Positions 34,919 through 45,320 of a DNA stretch of 64,000 nt are shown here, one piece after another. Source of the DNA: Janibacter anophelis NBRC 107843 (GTDB lineage Bacteria; Actinomycetota; Actinomycetes; Actinomycetales; Dermatophilaceae); the NCBI RefSeq assembly GCF_001570945.1, contig NZ_BCSQ01000007.1:1-64000 (forward strand), written 5' to 3'. Each line of letters begins with the position of its first letter. Positions within the stretch are counted from its first letter, which is position 1. Both the position numbers and the translations under genes were made by a program. The notes under the pieces are model-generated. The model ran no database searches and was not told where the DNA came from. It saw only the letters and a list, made by a program, of their open reading frames with translations.

Positions 34919-35290
34919 TCAGCCCGCCGCTTCGTTGGCGGCGACCTGGGCCTTGACCTCGTCCATGTCCACCGCCTGCACGGCCTCGAGCAGCTGCTCG
35001 AACTGCGCCTTGGGCAGAGCGCCCGCGCTCTGGTGCAGCAGGATGCCGTCACGGAAGGCCATGAGGGTGGGGACCGACGAGACATTCGCCAGTGAGGCGA
35101 GCTCGGGGTTGTCGTCGATGTCGACCTTGGCGAAGGTGACGTCCTCGTGGCTGTCCGCGGCGGCCTCGAAGACCGGGGCGAACTGGCGGCAGGGTCCGCA
35201 CCAGCTGGCCCAGAAGTCCACGATGACCGTCCCCTCGCCGGTGACGGCGGAGCGGAAGCTCTCGAGATCGAGGTCGGTGATCTTGCTCAT
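34919..35290 (-). CDS. trxA: Thioredoxin
   Basis: The 123-residue thioredoxin has the redox motif WCGPC in VDFWASWCGPCRQFAP and the cis-Pro in SSVPTLMAF. It keeps cytoplasmic protein thiols reduced. The ATG at 35290 follows GGAGG. TATGGT just upstream could be a -10 box overlapping the ribosome-binding region. It diverges from a VanZ-like gene 61 nt away. Confidence 0.93.
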   Translation of the reverse strand: MSKITDLDLESFRSAVTGEGTVIVDFWASWCGPCRQFAPVFEAAADSHEDVTFAKVDIDDNPELASLANVSSVPTLMAFRDGILLHQSAGALPKAQFEQLLEAVQAVDMDEVKAQVAANEAAG

Positions 35291-35351
35291 GACCTCCACC
35301 ATAGGCCGACCGGGCCGCGGACGACGAAGCGTGGTGTGCTGTGCTGGGGCG

Positions 35352-35708
35352 ATGAGCCTGTCCACCGACCGTCGTGGACGCGTGCGGTGCGCCCTGGCGG
35401 CGGTCGTGGTGGTGCAGTTCATCGTCCTCTACGCGCCCGAGGCGCCCGGCCCGCCGTCGCCGATCCCGCACGCGGACAAGGCAGTCCACGCGCTCGTCTT
35501 TGCCCTCCCGGTGCTCATCGCGGGCCTCGGCAGGTTGCGGCGGTGGCGGCTCGTCGCACTCCTGTGCGCGGCCCATGCCCCTCTGAGCGAGGTCGTCCAG
35601 CATCTGGCCCTGGGGCAGCGGTCCGGTGACCCGTGGGACGTGGTGGCCGATCTCGTCGGTGTGGGTGCTGCGTCAATAGGGGTACTATTGACTCTTCGGC
35701 GACGGTGA
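35352..35708 (+). CDS. VanZ-like small membrane protein
   Basis: The 118-residue protein has three to four hydrophobic segments and VanZ-family features (PHADKAVHALVFALPVLI; LSEVVQHLALGQRSGDPWDVVADLVG, containing the conserved E, Q and D). The function of such proteins is unclear; VanZ itself gives low teicoplanin resistance. ATG at 35352. The 3' end contains the promoter of the downstream helicase. Confidence 0.75.
   Translation: MSLSTDRRGRVRCALAAVVVVQFIVLYAPEAPGPPSPIPHADKAVHALVFALPVLIAGLGRLRRWRLVALLCAAHAPLSEVVQHLALGQRSGDPWDVVADLVGVGAASIGVLLTLRRR
35673..35691 (+). promoter_or_regulatory. Palindrome overlapping the -10 box of the DEAD-box helicase gene
   Basis: TCAATAG-GGGTA-CTATTGA is a perfect 7-bp inverted repeat around 5 nt. 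It includes TACTAT (35683-35688), a good -10 box, so a bound regulator could block initiation. It lies inside the last codons of the VanZ-like gene and leaves a leader of about 120 nt before the helicase GTG, which is long for this genome and contains GGCGAC/GTCGCC complementary arms at 35698-35715. Confidence 0.5.
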
Positions 35709-35814
35709 CGTCGCCGCCCACGAGGAACTCGCACGTTTCGCTTTCGACCTCCAGATGTCGCCCGCGCCCGCCGTGTGCGGGTTCGCCCATCCCAGAGATC
35801 ACGAAGGATCACCC

Positions 35815-37824
35815 GTGCCTGCCAAGAAGAAGCCTCGCTGGACGACGGCCCAGAAGAACGCCGCGAAGAAGAAGTCCGCCGCCGCCAAGGGTCCCAAGAA
35901 GCCCCACCACCGTGGTCAGGCGCCCACCGACGCCCCGCGCTCGAAGGAGCGCTGGCGCGACCGGGACGACGCACCGGCGGGTGGTCGCCCGAAGAAGGTG
36001 CGCCGCGACGGCACCGAGGACCGCGGTCAGCGGACCTGGGAGCGCCGGGAGGACCGGCGTGGCGGACCCCGCAGCCGTGACGACCGCGGTGGTTACGAGC
36101 GTCGTGACGAGCGTGGCGGTTCCGAGCGTCGTGATGACCGCGGTGGTGACGAGCGTCGTGACGAGCGTGGCGGTTCCGAGCGTCGTGATGACCGCGGCGG
36201 CTACCAGCGTCGCGACGACCGGGGCGGCTACGAGCGTCGTGATGACCGCGGCGGCTACCAGCGTCGCGACGACCGACGCCCGGCCCGTCCGCACCGCGAC
36301 GGTGACGACACCCGTCGCACGCCGCGGTTCGAGCGCGAGCACACCCGTCGCGGCTACGCCCCTCGCCCGGAGCCGATCGAGGACGCAGAAACGCTGCGCC
36401 AGGAGGCCGACACCTGGACCTCGTCGGCACGCACGTCCCTGAAGGGCAATGTCGAGGTCGCCGAGGACAACGGCTTCGCCGCGCTCGGCCTGCCCGAGGT
36501 GCTCGTGGAGCGTCTGGCGCGGGACGCGATCACCACCCCCTTCGCCATCCAGGCTGCGGCCATCCCGGACGCGCTCGCGGGGAAGGACGTGCTCGGCCGC
36601 GGACAGACGGGGTCGGGCAAGACGCTCGCCTTCGGCCTGCCGATGCTCGCCCGTCTCGCCGGGGGCCGCGCCCGCAGCCGCAAGCCACGCGCGCTCGTCC
36701 TCGTGCCGACGCGTGAGCTGGCCATGCAGGTGAGCGACTCGCTCGAGCCGCTCGTCCACGTGAGCGGGCTGCGGATCAAGCTCGTCGCCGGCGGACTGTC
36801 CTACACGGGGCAGACGGCGGCCCTCGACAAGGGCGTCGACGTCCTCGTCGCGACCCCCGGTCGTCTCGTCGACCTGCTCGACCGCGGTGCCCTGACCCTC
36901 GAAGCGGTCGAGGTGGCCGTCCTCGACGAGGCCGACCACATGGCCGACATGGGATTCCTCCCGTCCGTGACCCGCATCCTCGACGAGTGCGCCCCGGGCG
37001 GCCAGCGACTGCTCTTCTCCGCGACCCTCGACCGCGGCGTCGGCGACCTCGTCGACGCCTACATGGTCGACCCGGTGACCCACAGCACCGACGAGGCCGC
37101 GGCCAGCGTGGCGACGATGGAGCACCACCTGCTGCTCATCGAGCCCAACATCAAGAAGCAGATCACCGCCCGGATCGCTTCGCGCCCCGGTCGCACTGTC
37201 GTCTTCGCCCGGACCAAGCTCGGGTGCGAGCGCATCGCGGGCGAGCTGCGCGAGGCCGGCGTCGCCGCTGCGCCACTGCACGGTGGGCTCAGCCAGTCGC
37301 AGCGCAACAAGACCATCGGCGCCTTCCGCACCGGCACGCTCCCGGTGCTCGTCGCCACGGACGTCGCGGCGCGCGGCATCCACGTCGACGACGTCTCGCT
37401 CGTCATGCAGGTCGACCCGCCCGGTGACCACAAGGACTACCTCCACCGGGCCGGCCGCACGGCACGCGCCGGTGAGGCGGGCAGCGTCGTCACGCTCGTG
37501 CTGCCGCACCAGCGCAAGGAGGTCACCCGGATGGCCGAGCAGGCGGGCCTCGAGGCGCGACCGACCCGGACCGCCCTGGACGCCGAGGTGCTCACGGAGA
37601 TGGGCGCGACCGAGCCCTCCGGCGAGCCGGTGACCGATGCGGACTTCCGCAAGCTCGTCGACCCGCGCCCGGCCCGTCGGCACTCCGGGACTCGTGGTCC
37701 TCGTGGCGCGCGCGAGCACCGCGGTGGCCGTGAGCGGCGCGGCGGCGGGTACGACCGCCGTGGTGGCGACCGTGACCGTCGTGGCGGTGACCGGGGCGGT
37801 CGCCAGGGACGCCCGCGCGACTAG
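35815..37824 (+). CDS. DEAD-box RNA helicase with N-terminal Arg/Gly repeats
   Basis: The 669-residue protein has a Lys/Ala-rich N-terminus, a 9-residue tandem repeat region (about residues 90-152), then the helicase core: Q motif ITTPFAIQ, Walker A GQTGSGKT, VLDEADHMADMGF, SAT, and HRAGRTARAG; an Arg/Gly-rich tail (RGGREHR, GGDRDRRGGD) ends it. This layout fits cold-shock or ribosome-assembly helicases of the RhlE/DeaD type with RNA-binding RGG-like tails. GTG at 35815 follows GAAGGA. Confidence 0.92.
   Translation: MPAKKKPRWTTAQKNAAKKKSAAAKGPKKPHHRGQAPTDAPRSKERWRDRDDAPAGGRPKKVRRDGTEDRGQRTWERREDRRGGPRSRDDRGGYERRDERGGSERRDDRGGDERRDERGGSERRDDRGGYQRRDDRGGYERRDDRGGYQRRDDRRPARPHRDGDDTRRTPRFEREHTRRGYAPRPEPIEDAETLRQEADTWTSSARTSLKGNVEVAEDNGFAALGLPEVLVERLARDAITTPFAIQAAAIPDALAGKDVLGRGQTGSGKTLAFGLPMLARLAGGRARSRKPRALVLVPTRELAMQVSDSLEPLVHVSGLRIKLVAGGLSYTGQTAALDKGVDVLVATPGRLVDLLDRGALTLEAVEVAVLDEADHMADMGFLPSVTRILDECAPGGQRLLFSATLDRGVGDLVDAYMVDPVTHSTDEAAASVATMEHHLLLIEPNIKKQITARIASRPGRTVVFARTKLGCERIAGELREAGVAAAPLHGGLSQSQRNKTIGAFRTGTLPVLVATDVAARGIHVDDVSLVMQVDPPGDHKDYLHRAGRTARAGEAGSVVTLVLPHQRKEVTRMAEQAGLEARPTRTALDAEVLTEMGATEPSGEPVTDADFRKLVDPRPARRHSGTRGPRGAREHRGGRERRGGGYDRRGGDRDRRGGDRGGRQGRPRD
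36082..36270 (+). repeat. Seven-copy 27-bp in-frame tandem repeat (RGG-type, 9 residues)
   Basis: Seven units of the pattern (D/E)RGG(Y/S/D)(E/Q)RRD are coded in tandem without interruption. The DNA units are near-identical with mostly third-position and Y/S/D changes, so copy number is likely to vary between strains. It lies between the Lys-rich N-terminus and the helicase core. Confidence 0.9.
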
Positions 37825-37833
37825 GGTCGGAGC

Positions 37834-38391
37834 ATGGAGACCTCGCTCGCCGGCAAGCTGCTCGTGGCGACACCGGAGCTGACGGACGACCTGTTCAGCC
37901 GCAGCGTCATCCTCATGCTGCAGCACGACGAGGAGACGGCCGAGGGAGTCATCCTCAACAAGCCTCTCGAGACCTCCGTCGACGACGTGCTGCCGGGCTG
38001 GCAGCAGGGCTCGAGCGAGCCACAGCGGGTCTTCCAGGGCGGCCCGGTGCAGCTGGACTCCGCGATCGGTGTCGTCGGGCTGCCCGGTGACGCCGAGGAG
38101 CCTCCGGGCGTGCGCCGCCTCTTCGGCGCGATCTCACTCGTCGACCTCGACTCCCCGCAGGAGATCATCTGGCCCCAGGTGAGCGCGCTGCGGATCTTCG
38201 CCGGGTACTCCGGCTGGAGCTCCGAGCAGCTGGCCGACGAGCGCGCCCGGGGTGGCTGGTACGTCGCCGAGAGCGAGGTCGGTGACGTCTTCGACGCCGA
38301 CCCCGCCACCCTGTGGCGCCGCGTGCTGCGTCGGCAGGGCGGTTCCCTGGCCTGGGTCTCGACCTATCCGGTGGATCCCGACCTCAACTGA
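37834..38391 (+). CDS. YqgE/AlgH family protein (UPF0301)
   Basis: The 185-residue protein matches UPF0301: N-terminal LAGKLLVATPELTDDLFSRSVILML, VILNKPLE, FQGGPVQLDS, and FAGYSGWSSEQLADE. Members are widespread and of unknown molecular function (linked to transcription control in some bacteria). ATG at 37834, 9 nt after the helicase stop. Confidence 0.9.
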   Translation: METSLAGKLLVATPELTDDLFSRSVILMLQHDEETAEGVILNKPLETSVDDVLPGWQQGSSEPQRVFQGGPVQLDSAIGVVGLPGDAEEPPGVRRLFGAISLVDLDSPQEIIWPQVSALRIFAGYSGWSSEQLADERARGGWYVAESEVGDVFDADPATLWRRVLRRQGGSLAWVSTYPVDPDLN

Positions 38392-38475
38392 CGCCCACCG
38401 GAGACATTGCGCGTCGGACGTTTGCGCTTCGAGTCGCCGCGTCGCGACCTCCTCGGCGGGCGTGTGCGTGGTCAC

Positions 38476-38481
38476 TACGAT
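38476..38481 (+). promoter_or_regulatory. -10 box of the DUF3039 gene, leaderless arrangement
   Basis: TACGAT ends 7 nt before the ATG at 38489 with no ribosome-binding sequence, indicating a leaderless mRNA. Confidence 0.55.
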
Positions 38482-38488
38482 GGGTGGC

Positions 38489-38797
38489 ATGAGCACGCCC
38501 GCCGACCCCACGCAGCCCGGAGCGCCGACCCCCGAGCCCGGTGGCCCCTCGACCTCGACGGCGGTGCTCGAGCGCACCGAGCCGGAGACGCAGGTGGCCG
38601 AGCCGGGCGACCACGAGCGCTTCAGCCACTACGTCCGCAAGGAAAAGATCCTCGAGAGCGCGCTCTCCGGCGAGCCGGTCAAGGCGCTCTGCGGCAAGAT
38701 CTGGGTTCCGGGTCGCGACCCGGAGAAGTTCCCCGTGTGCCCGACGTGCAAGGAGATCTACGACGGCCTGCGTGACCCGCAGGACGGCGAGGACTGA
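38489..38797 (+). CDS. DUF3039 family protein
   Basis: The 102-residue protein has a Pro/Thr/Glu-rich N-terminus and a conserved C-terminal part with RFSHYVRKEKILESA, VKALCGKIWVPGRDP and FPVCPTCKEIY. One Cys lies in LCG and two in CPTC, so a small zinc site is possible. The family is restricted to actinobacteria, and no function is known to me. Confidence 0.85.
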   Translation: MSTPADPTQPGAPTPEPGGPSTSTAVLERTEPETQVAEPGDHERFSHYVRKEKILESALSGEPVKALCGKIWVPGRDPEKFPVCPTCKEIYDGLRDPQDGED

Positions 38798-38805
38798 CCT
38801 GCACC

Positions 38806-39591
38806 TTGGACGCCTTCTACCGGCAGCTCGACGACCGTAGCTTCGACTCCCTTCGCTCGACCGCCGGCCCGTGGAGCCCGCACGCCCAGCACGCGGGACC
38901 CCCGGCCGCACTCCTCGCCCGCGCGATGGAGCGGCACGAGCCGGCACCCGACACGCGTCTGGCCGACGTGCGGCTGGACATCCTCGGACCGATCCCGGTC
39001 GCCCCGCTCGAGATCGACGTGGAGGTCCTGCGCGGCGGCCGGTCGATGCAATTGCTGCAGGCCACGGCCAGCGCCTCGGGACGCCCCCTCGCGATCGCCC
39101 GCGCCTGGCGCATCGTGCGGGCACCGCAGCACTTCCCCCGACTCACCGGTGGACGGCCCGCGACGGTCGACGCCGTGCCGGAGGCACCCGACCAACCCCA
39201 CCTGGACATGCCCGGCGCCCACACGGATGGCTATCTCAAGGCCATCGAGTGGCGCATCGTGGCCGGGGGAGTGGGCACCGCCGTGGCCTGGGGACGCCAA
39301 CTCGTCGAGCTCGTGGAGGGCGAGGAGCCGACCGGCTGGCAGCGGGCCCTCGTGCTCGCCGACTCCGGGGGTGGCATCACGCTGACGGTCGACCCGAGGC
39401 GCCACACCTACATCAACTGCGACCTGCACGTCGCCCTCGACCGTGACCCGGAGGGCGAGTGGGTGCGGTTGGACTCCCGCGCGCTCGCGACGCCGGGTCA
39501 CGGCGGCACCGTGCACACCACGCTCGCCGACGTCCGGGGCGAGCTCGGCACCGGTCTGCAGACCATGGTGGCCATGGACGCGCGCTCCTGA
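38806..39591 (+). CDS. Acyl-CoA thioesterase-like (TesB/hotdog) protein
   Basis: The 261-residue protein resembles double-hotdog acyl-CoA thioesterases: N-terminal STAGPWSPHAQHAGPPAALLARAME, VRLDILGPIPVAPLEIDVEVLR and C-terminal DSGGGITLTVDPRRHTYINCDLHVAL. Start is TTG at 38806, 8 nt after the DUF3039 stop. The acyl chain is unknown. Confidence 0.8.
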   Translation: MDAFYRQLDDRSFDSLRSTAGPWSPHAQHAGPPAALLARAMERHEPAPDTRLADVRLDILGPIPVAPLEIDVEVLRGGRSMQLLQATASASGRPLAIARAWRIVRAPQHFPRLTGGRPATVDAVPEAPDQPHLDMPGAHTDGYLKAIEWRIVAGGVGTAVAWGRQLVELVEGEEPTGWQRALVLADSGGGITLTVDPRRHTYINCDLHVALDRDPEGEWVRLDSRALATPGHGGTVHTTLADVRGELGTGLQTMVAMDARS

Positions 39592-39661
39592 CGGCGGGTC
39601 CGGCCTGCCCGGCGGGCGGCATTCGGTCCTGTCACCGCGGCGATCTACAGTTGGCCCTGCG

Positions 39662-41422
39662 ATGAGTCAGTCTGCTGCGTCCCACCTGTCACCCGCCTTC
39701 CCGAGGCGGGCGGCGTGGGGTACCGCAGGGGCCCTGCGCGCCTGGCAGGCCGAGGCGCTCAAGCTCTACCTCGAGTCGGGGCGCACCGACTTCCTGGCCG
39801 TCGCCACCCCGGGCGCCGGCAAGACGACCTTCGCCCTGCGGGTCGCGGCCGAGCTGCTCTCCGCCGGTGAGGTCACCAACATCACCGTCGTGGCGCCGAC
39901 CGAGCACCTGAAGACCCAGTGGGCCGACGCCGCCGGCCGCGTCGGCATCCACCTCGACCCGCGCTTCTCCAACACGACCGCGGTGACCTCGAGCGACTAC
40001 GACGGTGTCGCCGTGACCTACGCGCAGGTGGCGTCCCGCCCTTCGGTCCACGAGAGCCGCACCCGCGACGAGCGCACGCTCGTCATCCTCGACGAGATCC
40101 ACCACGGCGGCGACAACAAGTCGTGGGGCGACGGCATCCGCCAGGCCTTCGAGCCGGCGACCCGCCGGCTCTCCCTCACCGGGACCCCCTTCCGCTCCGA
40201 CACCAACCCGATCCCCTTCGTCGGCTACGAGTACGGCGACGACGGGATCCTGCGCTCGAGCAGCGACTACACCTACGGCTACGCCGAGGCGCTGCGCGAC
40301 GGCGTCGTGCGGCCCGTGCTCTTCATGGCGTACGGCGGCGCGATGCGCTGGCGCACCCGCGCCGGTGACGAGGTGGCCGCCCGCCTCGGCGAGCCGATGA
40401 CCAAGGACCTCATCGCCCAGGCCTGGCGCACCGCCCTGGACCCGAAGGGGGAGTGGATCCCCTCCGTCCTCGCCGCCGCGGACAAGCGACTGACCGAGGT
40501 CCGGCGCGGCGTCCCGGACGCCGGCGCGATGGTCATCGCGACCAACCAGACCCAGGCGCGGGCGTACGCGCGCATCCTCACCGAGCTCACGGGGGAGAAG
40601 CCCACCGTCGTCCTGTCCGACGACAACGGCGCGTCGCAGAAGATCGAGGACTACTCCGCGAGCACCTCCCGCTGGCTCGTCGCCGTGCGCATGGTGAGCG
40701 AAGGGGTCGACGTGCCCCGGTTGTGCGTCGGGGTCTACGCGACGTCGACGTCCACGCCGTTGTTCTTCGCGCAGGCCGTCGGGCGGTTCGTGCGGGCCCG
40801 CGGGCGCGGGGAGACCGCCAGCGTCTTCCTGCCGAGCGTGCCGGTGATCCTCGCCCACGCGGGCACTCTCGAGGAGCAGCGCGACCACGCCCTCGATCGT
40901 CCGGAGTCGCAGGAGGACGAGGCGCCCCTGTGGTCCGAGGAGGAGGGCATGCTCGCGGCCGCCAACCGGGACGCGGGCGCCAGCGACGACCTGCTCGGCT
41001 CCTTCGAGGCGCTGGAGTCGGACGCGCACTTCGACCACGTGCTCTACGACAAGCAGCAGTTCGGCCTGCACGCCGAGGTCGGCTCCGAGGACGAGCAGGA
41101 CTACCTCGGCCTGCCCGGTCTGCTCGAGCCGGACCAGGTGCACGCGCTGCTCAGCGAGCGCCAGACGAAGCAGTCCAAGCGCACCGGCCGCACCCGCAAG
41201 GACGACGACGCTCCCGTCGCCGCCCACCGGGCCCTGGCCGCCCAGCGCAAGGAGCTCAACAAGCTCGTCGCGGCCTATGCCACCAAGACGGGCGCTCCGC
41301 ACGCCAACATCCACATGGACCTGCGACGCGCGTGCGGAGGGCCCGAGCTCGCGCAGGCCACGAGCGAGCAGGTCACCGAGCGCATCGAGCGCATCCGCCG
41401 CTGGTTCGTCGGCAAGCGCTGA
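39662..41422 (+). CDS. Superfamily 2 DEAD/DEAH-box helicase
   Basis: The 586-residue SF2 helicase has Walker A ATPGAGKTT, motif II LVILDEIHHGG (DEIH), motif III LTGTPFRSDT, motif V VSEGVDVPRLCVGVYATST and motif VI FFAQAVGRFVRARG. The core is of the type found in DNA or RNA translocases near restriction-like enzymes, but it has no nuclease domain. TACAGT (39646-39651) lies 10 nt before the ATG, suggesting a near-leaderless transcript. An exact role is unknown. Confidence 0.88.
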   Translation: MSQSAASHLSPAFPRRAAWGTAGALRAWQAEALKLYLESGRTDFLAVATPGAGKTTFALRVAAELLSAGEVTNITVVAPTEHLKTQWADAAGRVGIHLDPRFSNTTAVTSSDYDGVAVTYAQVASRPSVHESRTRDERTLVILDEIHHGGDNKSWGDGIRQAFEPATRRLSLTGTPFRSDTNPIPFVGYEYGDDGILRSSSDYTYGYAEALRDGVVRPVLFMAYGGAMRWRTRAGDEVAARLGEPMTKDLIAQAWRTALDPKGEWIPSVLAAADKRLTEVRRGVPDAGAMVIATNQTQARAYARILTELTGEKPTVVLSDDNGASQKIEDYSASTSRWLVAVRMVSEGVDVPRLCVGVYATSTSTPLFFAQAVGRFVRARGRGETASVFLPSVPVILAHAGTLEEQRDHALDRPESQEDEAPLWSEEEGMLAAANRDAGASDDLLGSFEALESDAHFDHVLYDKQQFGLHAEVGSEDEQDYLGLPGLLEPDQVHALLSERQTKQSKRTGRTRKDDDAPVAAHRALAAQRKELNKLVAAYATKTGAPHANIHMDLRRACGGPELAQATSEQVTERIERIRRWFVGKR

Positions 41423-41515
41423 GCCACGACGCCGGACGCGGCGTGCACGGCCCCTCGTCGTCATCGGTGGCCGAAGTTCCCCCTACCGGTGCCGCAGTGC
41501 GGGCATCATGGGGGC

Positions 41516-41923
41516 ATGACCGTCTTCGCGTGGATCCTCGTGGCCTTGGCGATCCTGGTCCTCGTCCTGACGCCGCTGCGTCTGCGCGCGGCCCGGGGTC
41601 AGCGGGGCATGGTCGACTTCTCCGGGTGGGTGCTCAACCTGCACAGCCTCACTCTCGGCGTCGGCCTGGCCATCATCGTCCTGCGGCTGCTCGACGTGCA
41701 CGAGTCCACGCCGGCCACGTGGCTGGCGATCATCTGCCTCGTCATCGCCTCGCTCATCGGCCTGGGTTTCCTCGGCCGGTGGCGCGGGTCGGGGTCGCGG
41801 CACTCCGAGCACTTCGCGGGAGACGGCTGGACCAAGGGTCCGTGGCTCTCCCAGATCGCGCACATCGGCATGGCTATCGGCACCGTGATCTTCATCTGGA
41901 TGCTGCTCGGCGACAAGATCTGA
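41516..41923 (+). CDS. Small membrane protein, unknown
   Basis: The 135-residue protein has four hydrophobic segments (TVFAWILVALAILVLV; LHSLTLGVGLAIIVLRLL; TWLAIICLVIASLIGLGFLG; IAHIGMAIGTVIFIWMLL) and a hydrophilic loop with RWRGSGSRHSEHFAGDGW. ATG at 41516. It is not recognised beyond being a membrane protein. Confidence 0.75.
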   Translation: MTVFAWILVALAILVLVLTPLRLRAARGQRGMVDFSGWVLNLHSLTLGVGLAIIVLRLLDVHESTPATWLAIICLVIASLIGLGFLGRWRGSGSRHSEHFAGDGWTKGPWLSQIAHIGMAIGTVIFIWMLLGDKI

Positions 41924-41936
41924 GGTCTCGAGGCTC

Positions 41937-42035
41937 GGGCGCGGACGCCCTCGCACCTCGACCAGCGTGAACCCGGACGGGCGCGGACGCCCTCGCACCT
42001 CGACCAGCGTGACGTCGGAAGGACGCGGACGTCCC
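41937..42035 (+). repeat. 42-bp spaced hairpin repeat, two copies plus a diverged third
   Basis: The 34-nt unit at 41937-41970 is repeated exactly at 41979-42012; a third, diverged copy begins at 42021. Each copy starts with a short hairpin: GGGCG-CGGA-CGCCC in copies 1 and 2, GGACG-CGGA-CGTCC in copy 3, so the stem is kept by a paired change. It sits between convergent genes and may act as a terminator array. Confidence 0.75.
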
Positions 42036-42036
42036 T

Positions 42037-43872
<1,836 letters not shown>

Positions 43873-43878
43873 GACGAC

Positions 43879-43935
43879 GACGAAGGGGGCGCCCCGCCCG
43901 GACCACGACGGCCGGGAGGGGGCGCTCCCTTCGTC
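43879..43935 (+). terminator. Long hairpin after hppD
   Basis: The arms GACGAAGGGGGCGCCCC (43879-43895) and GGGGGCGCTCCCTTCGTC (43918-43935) pair with one G/T mismatch, forming a 17-bp stem; CCCGG/CCGGG extend it inwards. It lies 7 nt after the hppD stop. The left arm contains the CGAAGGGGG 9-mer. Confidence 0.75.
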
Positions 43936-43977
43936 ATGTCCGGCGATAGGGTGAGGCAACCCTGAGCGAGGAGCCGC

Positions 43978-44436
43978 GTGACCTGGTCCCACTTCCTGCC
44001 CACCTTTGCAGGACTCTTCGTCGTCGTCATGCTCCGGGCCAATGCCACGTACTGGATCGGTCGTGGTGCCGCTGCGGGGACCCGACGCTGGCGTGGGCTG
44101 GAGGAGGAGGCGGCCTCGCCCACCTGGCGACGGGCGCGGGACCTGGTCAACCGGTGGGGACCGATCGCCGTCGTGCTGTGCTTCCTCACCTGGGGCGTCC
44201 AGACGGCCGTCAACGCCACGGCGGGTGTCACGCGCATGCCCCTGCGGCGCTACCTGCCCGCGGTCACCCTCGGCTCCGTGCTGTGGGCCACGCTCTACGG
44301 GACCGTCGGCCTGGCAGCGGCCCGCGCCTGGATCGCCGCCGCGGCGCGGTCCCCGGTGGCAGCGACGGTCATCGCCGTGCTCCTCGTCACCGTCGTCGTC
44401 ACGCTGGTGCTGCGTCGGCGCACCAAGCGGACATGA
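43978..44436 (+). CDS. DedA/VTT-like membrane protein
   Basis: The 152-residue protein has three to four hydrophobic segments and resembles VTT (DedA) domain proteins: an internal GPIAVVLCFLTWGVQTAVNATAGVTRMPLRRYLPAVTLGS with the Gly/Arg turn typical of the family. DedA proteins are thought to flip lipids across the membrane. GTG at 43978 follows GAGGAG. It is short for the family. Confidence 0.72.
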   Translation: MTWSHFLPTFAGLFVVVMLRANATYWIGRGAAAGTRRWRGLEEEAASPTWRRARDLVNRWGPIAVVLCFLTWGVQTAVNATAGVTRMPLRRYLPAVTLGSVLWATLYGTVGLAAARAWIAAAARSPVAATVIAVLLVTVVVTLVLRRRTKRT

Positions 44437-44448
44437 GATCGTGAGCGC

Positions 44449-45315
44449 ATGAGCACCCCCGAGCGCGCCGGCTGGTACGACGACCCCGACGACGACTCCC
44501 GGTTGCGGTACTTCGACGGCATCATCTGGAGCGACCGCACGGTCCCGCGGCAGTCCCGCCAGACGGCTCCGGTGGCGGCACCGGGTGCACCGGGCACGGA
44601 CGTCTTCGGTCGACCGGCGGGTCCGGGTGAGGCGCCCGCCCGCACGGGCGCTCCGCAGCCCCCTTCGCCCTACGGGCAGGGCAGGCCGCCGTACGGGCCC
44701 CCGCCCGGCGCTCCCGTGGCGCACCACGCGGAGCCGACGACGGCGGACGGGCAGGCGCTGGCCCCCTTCGGCACGCGGGTCGGCGCCTACATCATCGACT
44801 CACTCATCCTCGGGCTCATCAACCTCGTCGTGGCCGGTTGGGCCTTCGGGCTGTGGATGTGGGACTACATGGCCTTCGTCCTCGAGGCGGCGCAGGCCGG
44901 GGACCAGTCCCGGGTCGAGGAGCTGACTCCCGACGCGCTGCTGGGCATGCTCGACTGGCCATGGTTCTTCGTCGGTCTCGGGTTGGCACTGCTCGTGCAG
45001 GCCGCGTACCAGATCGGCTTCCTCACCACCCGCGGGGCGACCCCGGGCAAGGCGGCCCTCGGGCTGTCGGTCCGCCGCTACGACCAGGCCGGCACGATCA
45101 CGACCGGCACCGCCTTCATGCGGGTGCTGCTGCCGCTGGCCCTGCAGATGCTCTCGTGGGTGCCCGGTCTGAGCCTGCTGGTCCTCGTGCTCAACCCGGC
45201 CGACCTGCTGCTGCCCATCATCGACCCCAAGCGACAGACGCTGCACGACAAGATCGCCGGCACGGTCGTCGTGGTCGGGCCCCAGCCGCGAGGGTCCGAC
45301 GACCGACCTGCCTGA
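44449..45315 (+). CDS. DUF2510-RDD membrane protein
   Basis: The 288-residue protein starts with a DUF2510 motif (AGWYDDPDDDSRLRYFDGIIWSD), has a Pro/Gly-rich linker (about residues 45-105) and an RDD-family membrane domain with three spans (TRVGAYIIDSLILGLINLV; WFFVGLGLALLVQAAYQIGF; LPLALQMLSWVPGLSLLVLVL). RDD proteins are transporters or membrane scaffolds of unclear role. It converges with the minus-strand gene 5 nt further on. Confidence 0.88.
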   Translation: MSTPERAGWYDDPDDDSRLRYFDGIIWSDRTVPRQSRQTAPVAAPGAPGTDVFGRPAGPGEAPARTGAPQPPSPYGQGRPPYGPPPGAPVAHHAEPTTADGQALAPFGTRVGAYIIDSLILGLINLVVAGWAFGLWMWDYMAFVLEAAQAGDQSRVEELTPDALLGMLDWPWFFVGLGLALLVQAAYQIGFLTTRGATPGKAALGLSVRRYDQAGTITTGTAFMRVLLPLALQMLSWVPGLSLLVLVLNPADLLLPIIDPKRQTLHDKIAGTVVVVGPQPRGSDDRPA

Positions 45316-45320
45316 CCGCC

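Noticed and set aside
36082-36270. CRISPR-like array
   Set aside because: The repeats are direct, contiguous and in frame inside the helicase gene, with no spacers.
41937-42035. CRISPR-like array
   Set aside because: Only two to three copies, spacers of 8 nt and no cas genes nearby.
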